From: Toxorhynchites rutilus septentrionalis
Lineage: Eukaryota; Arthropoda; Insecta; Diptera; Culicidae
Assembly: GCF_029784135.1 (NCBI RefSeq)
Contig: NC_073746.1
Span: 291,920,089-291,984,088, forward strand
DNA: 64,000 bases
Direction of reading: 5' to 3'
Of this stretch, positions 33,408 through 44,963 are shown piece after piece. Numbering within the stretch: position 1 is the first letter of the stretch; every line of letters begins with the position of its first letter. The notes below the pieces were generated by a model. That model was not told the origin of the DNA, ran no database searches, and saw only the letters and a program-made list of their open reading frames with translations. The translations under genes were made by a program, and so were the position numbers.

Positions 33408-34015
33408 AGTTTTTCCCAGATTCTCCACCTGTCATCGTACGTAAGATTTTTTTAATATTTTGAAAAATAAAATTTTGGTGAATGCTTTTGTCTCGATTTT
33501 TGAGGCAAAAACGCATTTTTTTTACAAAAAATGTTGCCATTTAGTCAAAAATCAATATTTTTGAAAAATTCAGCGTACGGTAACAGGAAATATATCCAAG
33601 TTTACGTAAAAAAATCGTCGGTTGAAATCGGTCCACTAGAAAAACTTGTGGAACTCCCACCAGTTTACAAGGTTTTGGCTGCAAGAGTTCAACAAACTGG
33701 TTGCGGCTATTCAGGGGACCGTCCAATTGACACCAATTTGTTTTTTTTTCGTTTGTTAAGTAATATATGCCTAATAAAACTGTGATATCAGATTAATCAT
33801 AGGGCCCTATTCCAGAAAACGAGACGAGCAATTCGTCTCGTCTCGTCTTGGCTTCAGTCACTGTCGAGACGAGCAAAATATCCCATTCCAGTACACGAGT
33901 TTCATTGATATGTTTTATTTGGTAGACTGGAGAGACCTTGGTCAGTTTTTCTCGGTATGATGAGTGATGTCAGATGAGAAGACATGGTTTTTGTTTTGAG
34001 AAAAGCATCAAAAAG

Positions 34016-34018
<3 letters not shown>

Positions 34019-34051
<33 letters not shown>

Positions 34052-35029
34052 ATATATATGTGGAGTGATGTCTGTCTGTCTGTCTGATTCTTATAGACTC
34101 GGAAACTACTGAACCGATCGACATTAAAATTGGTATGTACGGGTTTTTGGGGCCGGGGAAGGTTTTCGTGATATTTTGAGACCCCTCCCCCCTCTCTAAG
34201 GGGGGGCTGCCATACAAATGAAACACAAATTTCTGCATTACTCGAGAATTAATCAAGCAAATGAAACCAAATTTGGCATGTGGAGGTTTTAGGACGCGTA
34301 TTCTAGAGCTTGCCACTCAGAATGCATTGCAAGGCGTGTCATTTGGCATAGAAATCTCAACTAAGTACTAATAAAAATTACGCAAGTAATACTACGTTGA
34401 GACGGCGAAGTTCCTCTAGGAACGTTAGTGCCATTAAAGAAGAAGAAGAAGGTTTTAGGATGCAATAAATGTTTCTATGGGGATAAGATACTCCTTCCCC
34501 CTCTCTTAGAGGGGGCTGCCATACAAATGAAACACAATTTTTTGCATTACTCGGAAATTAATCAATCAAATGAAACCAAAGTTGGCATGTGAAAGTTTTA
34601 GGGTGCAATAAATGTTTCTATGATGATTAGACAGTCCTTCCCCCACTCAAAGGGGGGGCTGCCATACAAATGAAACACAAATTTCTGCATTACTCGAGAA
34701 TTAATCAAGCAAATTAAACCAAATTTGGCATGTGGAGGTTTTAGGATGCAATAAATGTTTCTATGGTGTTAAGATACTTCTTCCCCCTCTCTTAGAGGGG
34801 GCTGCCGTACAAATGAAACACAAATTTTTGCATTACCCGAGAATTAATCAAGCAAATTAAACCAAATTAGGCATATGGAAACTTTAGGGTGCAATGAATG
34901 TTTCTATGGTGGTTAGATACCCCTCCCCCCTCTCTTAGGGGTGGCTGCCATACAAATAAAACACAAATTTCTGCATTACTCGAGAATTAATCAAGTAAAT
35001 GGGCGGGACGAAGTTTGCCGGGTTAGCTA

Positions 35030-35030
<1 letters not shown>
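34019..35030 (+). mobile_element. non-autonomous Helitron with internal ~150-bp tandem repeats
   Basis: Starts in a (TA)n tract and ends GGGACGAAGTTTGCCGGGTT then AGCTAG followed by T, the same ending as the Helitrons at 4927 and 5461. The body has about five copies of a unit marked by GGGGGGCTGCCATACAAATG, CTCGAGAATTAATCAAGCAA and TTTTAGG..GCAATAAATGTT, spaced 140-170 bp (about 34190, 34505, 34660, 34795, 34940). A short unrelated piece sits at 34315-34450. No Rep/helicase. Confidence 0.8.

Positions 35031-35088
<58 letters not shown>
35031..35088. repeat. (TA)n microsatellite
   Basis: 58 bp of TA directly after the Helitron end, before the env fragment. Confidence 0.95.
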
Positions 35089-35093
<5 letters not shown>

Positions 35094-36281
35094 TTAGATT
35101 TGTCGGGCCAAAACCACAATCGTTTAATAGTGTTACTGGTTTTCTTGCGTTTTTAATCATTACTCCAAGATGTTCGATTGTCTTGATTTCTGCTGTTTTT
35201 GATGATTCGATAAAGGTGCAATTACTTGTATTTCCTCTTAATATTGTATGTATGCAATTGTCAGTGGAAACATTGAACAAATTTTGGATGTCACAGACGA
35301 AATTTTCTTCGATATTTGAACATGGGTATGTTACTAAATATGATTCGTTGTTGCTTATAACAGCATTTGTTGCGTTTATTGCAATAATTTTGTTTCTTAC
35401 GGGTATTGTTTCTAATTTGAGTAGTTCATAATCGCCTTATCTTAATTTTGGTATTTTAACGAGAATTGTTATGTTTAACCCGCTATGGAAAGCTATCGGT
35501 TTTAAAAACTCGTAAGTTTGATCATAGCTTTGAATTTTAATGCCTTGTGATTCTAGGATTTGGGTTGCGAAATCCAATTCTGATGGTTGCAGGAGTAGCT
35601 TGGAAATTATTCCGACTTTCATGAGTTGTATAGATTCGAAGAGGTCTTCCAGCTGATGCCTAACTGCGTCGATGTTGAATATAATACTATGTATGTGTAA
35701 TGTATGCTCGTATTTAATTAGTTTTCTGAGTTCAACCTAGCTTGTTTGATAATATCATTGATTGCTATAGATTGTTTAAATGCATGTATCGTCAAATTGT
35801 TTATTCTTTCTTCAAATAATTTGTTTATTGCTATTTCTTCGTTATTTTCTGTGATAAGTGCATTATTTGAACTTTGTATTGTCTGAATTTGATTTTCAAT
35901 TTTTAATAAATCTTCGTTGTCTAGGTTTCCAGTTATCATTTTGATGGCCGATCCTAAAAAGTTTAGTGACCTCTTCGTCTTTTTCCTAGGGATTAAGTTT
36001 TCAATTACAAAATTTGCTTGATTATGTTTTTGTTTGATGATTTTAACAATTTCACAAAATTTTGGATTTTCTTCTAATTTAGCTATTATTGGTTCGTATT
36101 GTTTTAGTACAATTTTGAATGAATTCAAATTGAATCTATGTAATAATGTGTGGAAACCTTCTTTTATGAAAACTTTCCCTGTCTTTGCGGCAAAAACGCC
36201 ATGATTTTGATTTAGGTCCATGATTTCCATGTGGGATGAGTGGATAGGATTGGATAGGAATAAGAGGATAATTGTGATCAT
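35089..36281 (-). pseudogene. errantivirus env remnant, frame-broken
   Basis: Three reverse-strand frames in order (36281-35718, 35622-35437, 35280-35089) look like one envelope gene of a gypsy-type insect errantivirus, related to baculovirus F proteins. The first starts with a hydrophobic signal peptide. It has a basic furin-type site KKTKR followed by a conserved hydrophobic SLNFLG, then a coiled-coil-like region. Two frame breaks and a truncated end (no clear transmembrane anchor in frame) make it inactive. A 3' splice site TTTTTACTTCACAG lies 17 nt before the ATG, as expected for env made from a spliced RNA. No LTR or pol adjoins it beyond a short frame upstream. Confidence 0.8.
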
Positions 36282-36440
36282 CCTTCTCTTCTGTTGTCCT
36301 GTGAAGTAAAAATTATAGTTAGTTTCCAGAGTATGATGTGAGGGCTCAAACGGATCTAAGTTGACTTTATAATGAAAAGTTCGGTAAATAAAAGTTTGTT
36401 TTTTTACACCACCTATGGAGTATAAATCATAACTATATAT
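36282..36440 (-). other. sequence upstream of env with 3' splice site
   Basis: On the reverse strand the frame continues upstream of the env ATG for about 30 codons (for example NLDPFEPSHH), perhaps the end of pol. The splice acceptor CAG|GACAAC is at 36298/36297. Further on, the sequence merges into (TA)n. Confidence 0.5.
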
Positions 36441-36447
36441 ATCTATG

Positions 36448-36513
<66 letters not shown>
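36441..36513. repeat. (TA)n microsatellite
   Basis: About 70 bp of TA on the other side of the env fragment; errantiviruses of the 17.6/ZAM type target TATA-rich sites. Confidence 0.95.
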
Positions 36514-36515
<2 letters not shown>

Positions 36516-36789
36516 GTGTTTCCAATAAAGTAGTTGTTATGAATTACTCACTTTCGTTCAATATATGAAGACAATTGATATAGTGAAACAATTTTTGAAG
36601 ATAAAGACGGAGCAGAACAATACCGATGCTTTCAATCAACAAGGTGAACAAACACATCAAACAAACTAGACGATTCGACTCGTCGTCTCGTTTTCTGGAA
36701 TAGGGCCCATAGTTATTCGAACCCTCGTTGAAAAAAAACGCGAAAATCACATACTTTTTTATTATGTTCATAGTGTACTACCCCTTTAA

Positions 36790-37136
36790 CTCACCGGCTG
36801 GCGCTAACAAGAGTCGCACGGGAGTGATTTACAGCTGCAGTAACATTTGCACCATGAGCATTGTTTTCACCTTTCGTTAAAATGATAAACATACACAAAA
36901 CTATCCGCTTATTATATACTAAATTTTGAAGTTATGCATAAAATCAGCCCCTTTTTCGCCTTCCCGCTGTCGAGATAAAAAATCTTGTAAATTTGTGTGA
37001 AAATAAAACTTATCTATCCCCTTTATGAATTCAGCTCATATTCTACATAGATTCACATACACACACCCACATTCACTTTAACCCTTTTACTTGCAACATA
37101 GAGTGCTAACACGATCAGCAGTACAGTGAAAGAGTT
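36790..37136. other. unassigned DNA
   Basis: No coding frame or repeat recognised; a CA-rich stretch (ACACACACCCAC) is at about 37061-37073. Confidence 0.4.
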
Positions 37137-37760
37137 CGATGCGTTACCGACCGGAGGGTTTTTCCGCGTTGGAAGTGTATTCGGCGTCACACGCTCTTGC
37201 ATGCTTAATGGATATCGTCATGGAAAGTAATATGGGACATTAGCGTTCCAGTACTTCAGCTTCTGACGGCCCTTCAAAAAAGGTCCGGACACTGTCTGAT
37301 ACCTTAGTGAATGCAGAAACAAATCAGCTTCTACAGAGCAATAAATATTCGGTGCTGCCGGAAGATAGTGGAAATGGCGACATCGTCACCAAAAAGGATC
37401 CCCCGCGTTTCCCCGCTCTTCACACGCTATGGCAACGGGAGCACTGAGTGTTCTTCACATCCAAGAAGGTTATAGGGAAACTCGAGGACGAGGAAAGCCA
37501 AAGGTGTGCATCTCTACACATACGATATGCAAATGACGAAGCCGTTTAAAGTGGTTTTGCGTGAACTGCCGCTCTGTAACTCGGAGGACTTGAAAGCTGA
37601 GCTGTCTTGAAATCGGAAAACGTCTTCGCGATGACTCGCTGCCCAAACAACATTAACACATTCAGAGACCAACTGTAGCCGCTGGTGTAACCTCGGACAG
37701 TTTGGTATCTACCACACAGGAGATACTAACTCTTGTGACGGAAGTCATCACCATAATACC

Positions 37761-37818
37761 TTTTCTTTCTTTCTTTGTTTTTAAGAGGCTTTAAACTTTG
37801 CAGTTCATTCGCCTCTAT
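37761..37818 (-). mobile_element. 58-bp retroposed stem-loop tail, copy 3
   Basis: CCATAATACC at 37751-37760 and 37819-37828 is a 10-bp target duplication around only 58 bp: a (TTTC)n-like tail (reverse-strand A-rich tail) and the stem GAGGC/GCCTC (37785-37815) enclosing TTTAAACTTTGCAGTTCATTC. It is an extremely 5'-truncated retroposition. Confidence 0.85.
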
Positions 37819-38009
37819 CCATAATACCTGCAGAACGAAAACTGAGCAGCTGCAAGCTGTATTATCACTGATCGACAAATATGTTCCGTGAAGCTGTCAG
37901 CATTGCAAATTGGAACGATTGCTCGTTGAGAATCAAGCACATCGAGCTATTAGATTCAATAACAATAACAAGGAGATCGATGTAGCTGTCATCACCGAGA
38001 CGCACTTAA

Positions 38010-38247
38010 CATATTAAGGACCGCACGTTTTGTGGTAAACTTGTTTGCTTCATTTGTTCGGATTCTACGAATGAGATCGTTCCCTTCGGTGTCGATGAGA
38101 CGAATGCGATCCATCGGTAGGCCTTGTTAGATTTTTGGCAGACCAAGGATTTAACCATCAAGTGTAGAAAACACGGGTTATTTCGTGATCCATTCGTAAC
38201 AGACGGAACGCGAAACACGAGGAAACTCGTGAGCGGTCCGCAATGTG
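38010..38247. mobile_element. 238-bp TTAA MITE, copy 1
   Basis: TTAA at 38006-38009 and 38248-38251; inverted ends CATATTAAGGACC and CACATTGCGGACC. It cuts the LINE endonuclease. A copy of the same 238-bp length is at 53921-54158. Confidence 0.9.
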
Positions 38248-39460
38248 TTAAACCGGAAATCAACATGTATCTTTCGGAATTCCGGTTCTCAAGATTCGAC
38301 AGAACCAGTGCAGATAAAGGGGGAGTGACCGTTCCTTTGAGGCGAAATATTAACAACTGCCTGCTGCTGAACATCCAACTCAACAGCTTCAAAGTCATCG
38401 GTATCAAGGCTCGCATATCGATTGTGCCAATCATCATCATTGCGGCATACTGTCCTAAGCAAGTCAACATCAAGGACGGTTCAGTCGCACTGTTAAGGAA
38501 CGGCTTGGCGAAACCGAAATGGAATGATCCTTGCAAAGAACTCGGAGAATTGCTATTATAACATTTTGAGGCCGAACAGTTCTATAAGAATCTCCAGATC
38601 GGGAGTTCCTTCCATTCTGTACATTTTTTGACCCATGTGGTCATCTCCAAGGATACACTCGTGTTCGAAAAACAATCATCCAATCACTACCTGGTGGTGC
38701 GGGGTGCGTCTGCTCCACCGTAGTCTTTCTTTAGTCACTATCACCGTGCAAACTCGGGCGAATACCAGCGTGTTGTTGTTAGCAACATCCCCCTCGAAAA
38801 ATATGGATTTGGCGCTAGAATATTTTCAACAAGCGATTGCCATAGGTCGTATGAGTGGGGTCCCGATACATCAACGTCAGGTGAGTATCTCTGCAAATAG
38901 CTAGCACCACCAAACATCTCATTCGTTTACGAGTCACTGTTGATAAGCTGAAAGGTCTTATCAGATAGTCTGAGAACATGAAGGCCCCCGGTTTCGACAA
39001 CACTTTTAACATCGGGCTCAGTCACTTGAGCCACGGCTCATTTAATTTCGCAACGAAAATTTTCAACCGATGCGTGGAGCTTAGTAACTGTGTGGAAGTT
39101 AGTAAAAGTCATCCCAGTCCTGAAACCAGGAAAAGATCCTTGTGTCCTCAAGAACGATCGACCCATCAGCTTACACTCTGTCCTTTTCAAGCTGTTCAAG
39201 AAGTGTATTCTAACATGAATTCTTTCTTTGGCAGATGAACATGGTGTCTTTCCTGATGAACAGTTTAGTTTCTGTAAGGGAAGATCCACAATACATCAGC
39301 TCACTTGAGTTGTTAACATCATTCAGCGGAATAAATCGGTTTCCGAGACGTCTGCAATGGCGCTCTTGGGGATTGACAAGAACTTCGTCAATGTGTGGCA
39401 TGATGGTCTGGTGTTCAAGCTGCATCGATTTTCCGATATCTGGTAAAGATAATGTAACAA

Positions 39461-40230
39461 TAGGATCTGCTAATCTGCGCTTTTCGCGCTAACCACCACA
39501 TGCATGCATGCAAAGAACAAAAAATCGGTCCCCCTGCACTCACCAATGGTTTCCTTCAGTGATCGTCATCATTTGACCAACGCCGGATGGTTTAGCGGAA
39601 CCTCCGCCGCGTTGTCCGGTTGTCGCTCGTACCTGTAGCAGATTGCGGTGAGGTGTTGCCTCTCTCATCCTTCGTATGGCGGCCGCCAAACATTGTTTGG
39701 CCCATTTCATATAACTTTAGCTGAACCGGCAAACTTCGTCCCGCCAAAAATTTATTTTTCATTATCGTTCCGTTATCCACGTTTTCTTTCTAATCACACG
39801 TTCATGGGTCCAATCGCAGAACTGATCATTGATTGATCTTCTAATCTACCCATCATAATTACCTTTTACTAAAAAATCCCTAGTACTTTTACCAAAACTC
39901 GTCATTATAATATCAGATTATTTTCAGACACAATTTTCGTTCAAGATTTTACAACCACTTGCAAATAACATGTGTCTTCGTTACGTTGAATAAATTTTTG
40001 ATACAGAAAATATGATAGAATAAAGACAGCCCTAAATCGGACAATTCCTTTCTCGAGTTTTGCTCTTATCAACACATTCGGCGATTCATTTTTATTTATG
40101 TAGATAGAAGACGATATAGGAGTGCGTTTTATCACATCAAAATCCATTTTCACTTACGAACGAAGATCAATTTCGTTAGCGCAAACATCAAATGGACTAA
40201 CAACGCTTGTCGATATGTAATTGTAGAACA
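39461..40230. other. unassigned DNA with a Helitron end
   Basis: No gene seen. A reverse-orientation Helitron 3' end is at 39718-39746; its body would extend to the right but no 5' start could be set. Confidence 0.4.
39718..39746 (-). mobile_element. Helitron 3' terminus
   Basis: Reverse strand GGCGGGACGAAGTTTGCCGG then TTCAGCTAA: the same ending as the other Helitrons here, with CTAA in place of CTAG (both fit CTRR). Confidence 0.6.
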
Positions 40231-40262
40231 TATTAGGCTGTCAAAAAAGTCCTGCGGTATTT

Positions 40263-42528
40263 TTGACGTAGGATTACGTCTTTCGGGAACATATTGGGGT
40301 ACAAATTGAAAATCGAGTACATTGTGAAAATTGTCCAATTTCAAATGCTTATTGCTCAGTCATTTCATGATGGATTGATGAAATTTTTGCGTCAATCGAT
40401 TTCGGCACTCCAAAACAATTTTTTATATTGAAGAAAATAATATATATCATGAAATTAACTGTCAAACAATTGAAAAATCTCAACCCCTAGCCTAACGGAG
40501 ATATCCACTTCTGATTGGTCGAAATTGGCGACACATGCGGTGGGTCCCTAACAGAGGCATCAAAATCAAGCTGCCTGGGGGAAATTAGCATTGCAAATAC
40601 ATAAAAGTAGGGGGATCTTTAGCTCCCACCGAAATGTGTTCCCTAACAGAGACATCAAAACCATGCTGCCTGGGGGAAATCGATATTGCAAATACATGAA
40701 AGTAGGGGGAACTTTTGTTCCTACCAAAATGTATTCCCTAACAGAGACTTCAAAACAAAGCTGCCTGGGGGAAATCGGCATTGCAAATACATGAAAGTAA
40801 GGGGCATTTTTGAATTACAGGCAGGGTTGCCAACTATTTTTTTGAAAAATCAGGGAGAATGAAAAAAAAAATCAGGGAAAATCAGGATAGCTCATATTGG
40901 GTTGTCCGGAAAGTTCGTACCCATTTTTGAGAAAACAAAAGTATTATTTTTTGAATTTTATATGCACAGTGTTGTTTTGCAAACAATTCAGGAAGTGCTG
41001 AAATCTTTCAGGTAGCCTAACAATTCTAAACATTATTTAATTATGGAAGCTAATTTGTTCAGTTGGGAGCAGTATTTGTGGGAATGTATCGACTGGTTGC
41101 TTGGTAGAAACTCACAATACAGAATTCCTCTTCAATACCACCTGAACCAGATCATAATTGTTTTTCAGGTGAAGACCGGGTCAGTCTGATTATTTAAAAT
41201 GACCTGTTTTCATCACCCGCCACGATTTGCTTAAAAAAAATCGATGCATAGATGAAACGCACAAGTCGTAACGATTTACGTAACCATGTTTCAACTGATG
41301 CACATGAACGGAGATTTTAAACATATGTAGTGTACCTGCTAATTCATTTGTCGTGTCTCACGGATCATTCTTACAACTTCTTGCTTTACAAACAATTTAA
41401 TATATTTTCTTCAAGAAATAAAACACTTTTTAATAATAATTACAGTTTAATAAAAAAGATGCTTACACATTCTTACTTCTAAAATTCTTGTAAATTGGAT
41501 GTTATTTGCTGCGAACATGTAATGAAACCTGTATCGTTTTTATTTAACTGTACATAATTTTTGGTCGCTAATATTCCTTTCATCGTTTTCGTTCCAATTC
41601 TGTTTCTAATCTTCGTTTTATTGAGATTGAATTGCAAGAACCTTCGGGCATATGATTCTTATAGATTATATTTCTTTCACGTTAACTTCAAAATTCAAAA
41701 AATGTCGACATTGTACCTTCGAAAATGCGAAAAGTATAATCGAAAGAAAAAGTAAAAATTATATAAGCGCGGATCGTAGAGCTTTTTTATGTAGACTATT
41801 ATGACAGTTTTCATATACAACCAGCAAAACTCCCAGTATATTTATATGTATTTTTTGTTCTGACCAAAAAATAAAAAGTAAAAAATGCAAAAAGCAAAAA
41901 GAAAAAAATCAGGGAAAATCAGGATCATTTTATAAAAATCAGGGAAAATTGAGTGTTTGTCAGGATATCAGGGAGCGTGCCAAAAAGTCTGGGAAATCCT
42001 GAAAAATCAGGAAGGTTGGCATCTCTGATTACAGGTAAGGTGAGTGATACGATTAAATCTAGCAAATAAAATTCAAATTTGGAACTTAATGTTGGTTGCT
42101 TCGTGAAAAATCATATCAATGACCGATCGTATATTGTGAAAAATATAGCACAAATGTAAGTGTGAAATTGTATATGGTAGCAGTTGTGTTGAAAATGACT
42201 TGATATATGAAACGATTTTTTTCAATTTTCATAAATAAAACCAAGGTGTGTTCCCGCTCGAGAACGGGTCGATTGGTTTAAGCTGTCTGTTTTGATGTGT
42301 TCATTTTTACCCAAGGAAAATTTATACGGCGAGAAAAATTGGAAAAGTGAAGATATATTACAAAAACAGTACCCAACAACCAAACAACACGGCCCTTTTC
42401 AGAGCCACCAAATAGTTATCAAATTGTTTAACAATGTAATTCTTCAAATATATCCAAAATCAACAGATAGCCCAACGGAATCCTACGTCAACTATGCGGT
42501 CGTGTCTCGCACACAACCCTCCTGTGAC
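40263..42528 (+). mobile_element. E-family element, copy 1 (terminal hairpin, HINE-like)
   Basis: Starts TTGACGTAGGATTACGTC and ends with the near-inverse (GGAATCCTACGTCAA) plus a terminal hairpin of the form GTCGTGTC...ACACAAC and GTGAC, inside a T run on both sides. Non-coding. It carries three tandem ~94-bp units (about 40545-40810; marked CTAACAGAGACATCAAAACC) and a palindrome-like CCCGCTCGAGAACGGG (42249). A hAT interrupts it at 40822-42027. Class is inferred; see findings. Confidence 0.7.
40822..42027. mobile_element. hAT-type MITE in E copy 1
   Basis: Perfect 8-bp duplication ATTACAGG (40814-40821, 42028-42035) and ends CAGGGTTGCCAAC / CAGAGATGCCAAC. ATCAGGGAAAATCAGG-type subterminal repeats stand at both ends (about 40850-40890 and 41908-42015). 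A mariner-like terminus GGGTTGTCCGGAAAGTTCGT at 40899 suggests a further small insertion inside. No transposase. Confidence 0.9.
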
Positions 42529-42988
42529 TTTTTTTTGAATTTTCATTTGTTCATAAAATTAGTTACAATCATCTTTTTGACGTAGGATTACGTCTTTCGG
42601 GAACATATCGGGGTACAAATTGAAAATCGAAAATCGAGCACATCGTGAAAATTGTCCAATTTCAAACGCTTATTGCTCAGTCATTTCATAATGAATTGAT
42701 GAAATTTTTGCGTCAATCGATTTCGGCACTCCATAACATTTTTTTATATTGAAGAAAATTGTATATGTCATGAAAATAAAAATCTAACAATCAAAAAATC
42801 TCCCTATCCTAACGGGAATACCCACTTCTGATTGGTCGAAATTGACGACACTTGCGGCGGGTCCCCAACAGAGACATCAAAACCAAGCTGCCTGGGGGAA
42901 ATCGTCATTGCAAATACATGAAAGTAGGGGGAGCTTTTGTTCCTACCGAAATGTATTACATAACAGAGACATCAAAACCAAGCTGCCT

Positions 42989-43410
42989 CCCCCCACCCCA
43001 CACCTACTCCTCCCCTCTTTCCTTCCCATACCACTCCCACCCCCTCCCAATCCACTAATCCCACCCAAATCCTTTCCACTCCTTTCCTTCCTATCCTCCT
43101 GAGAAGGGCCTTTTTGTTTTTTGGCTTTGGAACACGCCTTTCGCTGGGTCACTTGTGCTTCGTTACTGCTTTGGTCCTCGGATCAGTAAATTTTTACTTT
43201 TCTTTACAGCATATATTAAATATCTTATGAAGCATAGGATCCCTTCCTACCTTCTTCTTTAACCGAGAGTCGAGCGGACGGGTCTGATGAGTGATTTTGT
43301 TGGTTTCCCTTTCGCCAGTCCCCTCTGGACTGGTTTTATTGTGGCTCTTCACTGGGCTGGAGGCGAATGAACTGCAAAGTTTAAAGCCTCTTAAAAACAA
43401 AGAAACGTGA
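42989..43410 (+). mobile_element. short retroposon X with stem-loop tail
   Basis: Inserted between AAGCTGCCT (42980-42988) and AAGCTGCCTG (43411-43420). It begins with a pyrimidine-only tract (CCCCCCACCCCAC..., to about 43100) and ends with the GAGGC/GCCTC stem-loop (43360-43390) and an A-rich tail. No RT; it looks like a SINE-like or 5'-truncated copy using the machinery of the neighbouring retroposon. Confidence 0.65.
43360..43390 (+). repeat. retroposon 3' stem-loop tail, copy 4
   Basis: GAGGC and GCCTC enclose GAATGAACTGCAAAGTTTAA. It lies 20 nt before the end of retroposon X. Confidence 0.75.
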
Positions 43411-44250
43411 AAGCTGCCTGCCACATGATGGTGCTACTGACACTCGACCGCAACGGTTATGTTTTTAGCGCCATTCTAAAAGAGAATAATAACTATAGAA
43501 GTTTTCTCCTACAACCGAATGCATAGCTTTTTTCAAAGCTGATTTCGGTCCTAAATATAGCGTTTTTTTCAGCAACAGTTGTCCGGATACCAGGAAAGGA
43601 GGAAGCAGCCGAAAAGCCCCCAACGGCCATTCAGGAAGTTGGTTCGGTCGGATTGGCCACTTTGACCGGCAGTTTTCACTGCCCCTTGCGTGTCCCGCTG
43701 TTTGCGCCCGTCTCATCAGCAACGTTTTTCCTGCCAGTGACGCGCGATTTTGGCGCAATTTCTACTTCAACCACCAGCAACTCAGGAGGTGTGAAAAGAG
43801 GTTTTCTTCGCTTCGTCGCTTCGAACCGCTGCGGCGATTGCCCTGCCGTCGGCGGTATCCGGTCCCTTCCCCGCTACCCCACTACCATTAGGTGGTGAAG
43901 TCGGAGTGGTTCTTCAACACGATCGGTGAGTGACCAAACCTTTCTTAATACCAGGAGCTAGTGAGAAATAGGACGCCCATAGGGTATAGGTTAGAAAAAT
44001 TTTTTACTACATATCCCAAATTGATTTTAATTTAACTGACATTTAAAAAGTGATTTTTTCCAAGTGTTTTTAAAAATAGTGTTTTTCCGCCAAGTGATTT
44101 CGGTGTTTAATCTTGTAACTGCGTTGGCATTGTCCCCCGCCGTTACTGTCCTCCGCCGTTTTCGTCCCCCTTCGCACGTCGTATAGTCTACTTTGGTTCG
44201 TGAATATTTTTCCGCGCCAGGCTGTATTTCGATATAGCCAGGCCCCGATC

Positions 44251-44963
44251 ATGGCTTCCAGCAGCTCCGGCGCCGGAAGGCCAACCAATATTTACAGAGG
44301 TGTTACCACCACTCGTACCTTGCCCAGATGGGCTGATCCTTTTGGTGGCAACTTGCAAATATTACTGTTGAGAGCCACTGAAGGTAACATTCTCCCATCG
44401 AACCCTTTCACCGTTTCCAAATCGATCCAAGGAGTGATCGGTACGGAATTTAAAGACGCGAAACCTCAACGCGACGATAAAAATCGCCTGCAATATGTGC
44501 TACATCTACGAGATGAAAAACTCGTTCAATTGCTTCTGGGTACAAAGTCGCTGATCGACGAAACACCCATTGAAATTTTATACCATCCCACCTTGAACCA
44601 ACGCAAATGTGTTGTGTCCTGTCGTGACGTAATGTTCTTAAACGAAGACGTCCTCCTAGCTGAACTAGCCGACCAAAATGTGATCGATGTTAAAAAAATT
44701 CTACGATTTGACCCAGTCTTGAAGGAAAGAGTTCCTACTTCAACCATGATCCTCACCATTAACGGAACAGTTATCCCTGAAGCAATTAACTTCGGATTCC
44801 TCCGTGCTTCAACAAGAAACTTCTACCCAAACCCGATGCAATGCTTCGGATGCTTCGCTTTCGGCCACACTTCCAAAAAGTGCGCCAAAAAAATCCAACT
44901 TTGTCGTAACTGCGGTGTAGCCCACCCTGAACTTAACACAAATAGTAATGATAAGGACAAAAA
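44251..44963 (+). CDS. LINE ORF1, N-terminal part
   Basis: From ATG at 44251 (MASSSSGAGRPTNIYRG). The middle has an RRM-like segment typical of Jockey/Loner-type ORF1 proteins (VLHLRDEKLVQLLLGTK). The first zinc knuckle is CFGCFAFGHTSKKC and the second begins CRNCGVAH. The frame is interrupted after ELNTNSNDKDKN by E copy 3 at 44964, and resumes at 45782. ORF1 proteins bind and package LINE RNA. Confidence 0.85.

Larger units (their letters stand above)
33802..36708. mobile_element. GGGCCCTATTCC MITE, copy B, expanded by insertions
   Basis: Ends GGGCCCTATTCCAGAAAACG (left) and its inverse at 36684-36708. The left arm to about 34015 matches the right half of copy A inverted (CGTGTACTGGAATAGGATAT, CATCACTGATCATACCGAG equivalents). 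The middle is replaced by a Helitron, TA tracts and an env fragment. Confidence 0.8.
32741..36789. mobile_element. TTAA-flanked element with inner insertions
   Basis: TTAA at 32741-32744 and 36786-36789 flank inverted ends GGGGATAGTACACTATGAA and AGGGGTAGTACACTATGAA. The original element is only about 730 bp (32741-32998, 33408-33801, 36709-36789); the rest is insertions. TTAA duplications are the mark of piggyBac-type transposition and of TTAA MITEs such as Wuneng in Aedes. No transposase is visible. Confidence 0.8.
37137..39460 (+). pseudogene. Jockey-type LINE, highly degenerate
   Basis: Pieces appear in order on the + strand. ORF1: KPFKVVLRELPLCNSEDLKA (PRE_C2HC-type region) around 37540-37605. 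Endonuclease start near 37900-38005, ending IDVAVITETHL. Endonuclease middle at 38252-38560 (GGVTVPLRRNI, IIIIAAYCPKQ) and end near 38570-38900. Reverse transcriptase at 38975-39450 (KAPGFDN, then DEQFSFCKGRSTIHQL and FVNVWHDGL). Many stops and shifts. A 58-bp stem-loop insertion (37761-37818) and a 238-bp MITE (38010-38247) interrupt it. Confidence 0.75.
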
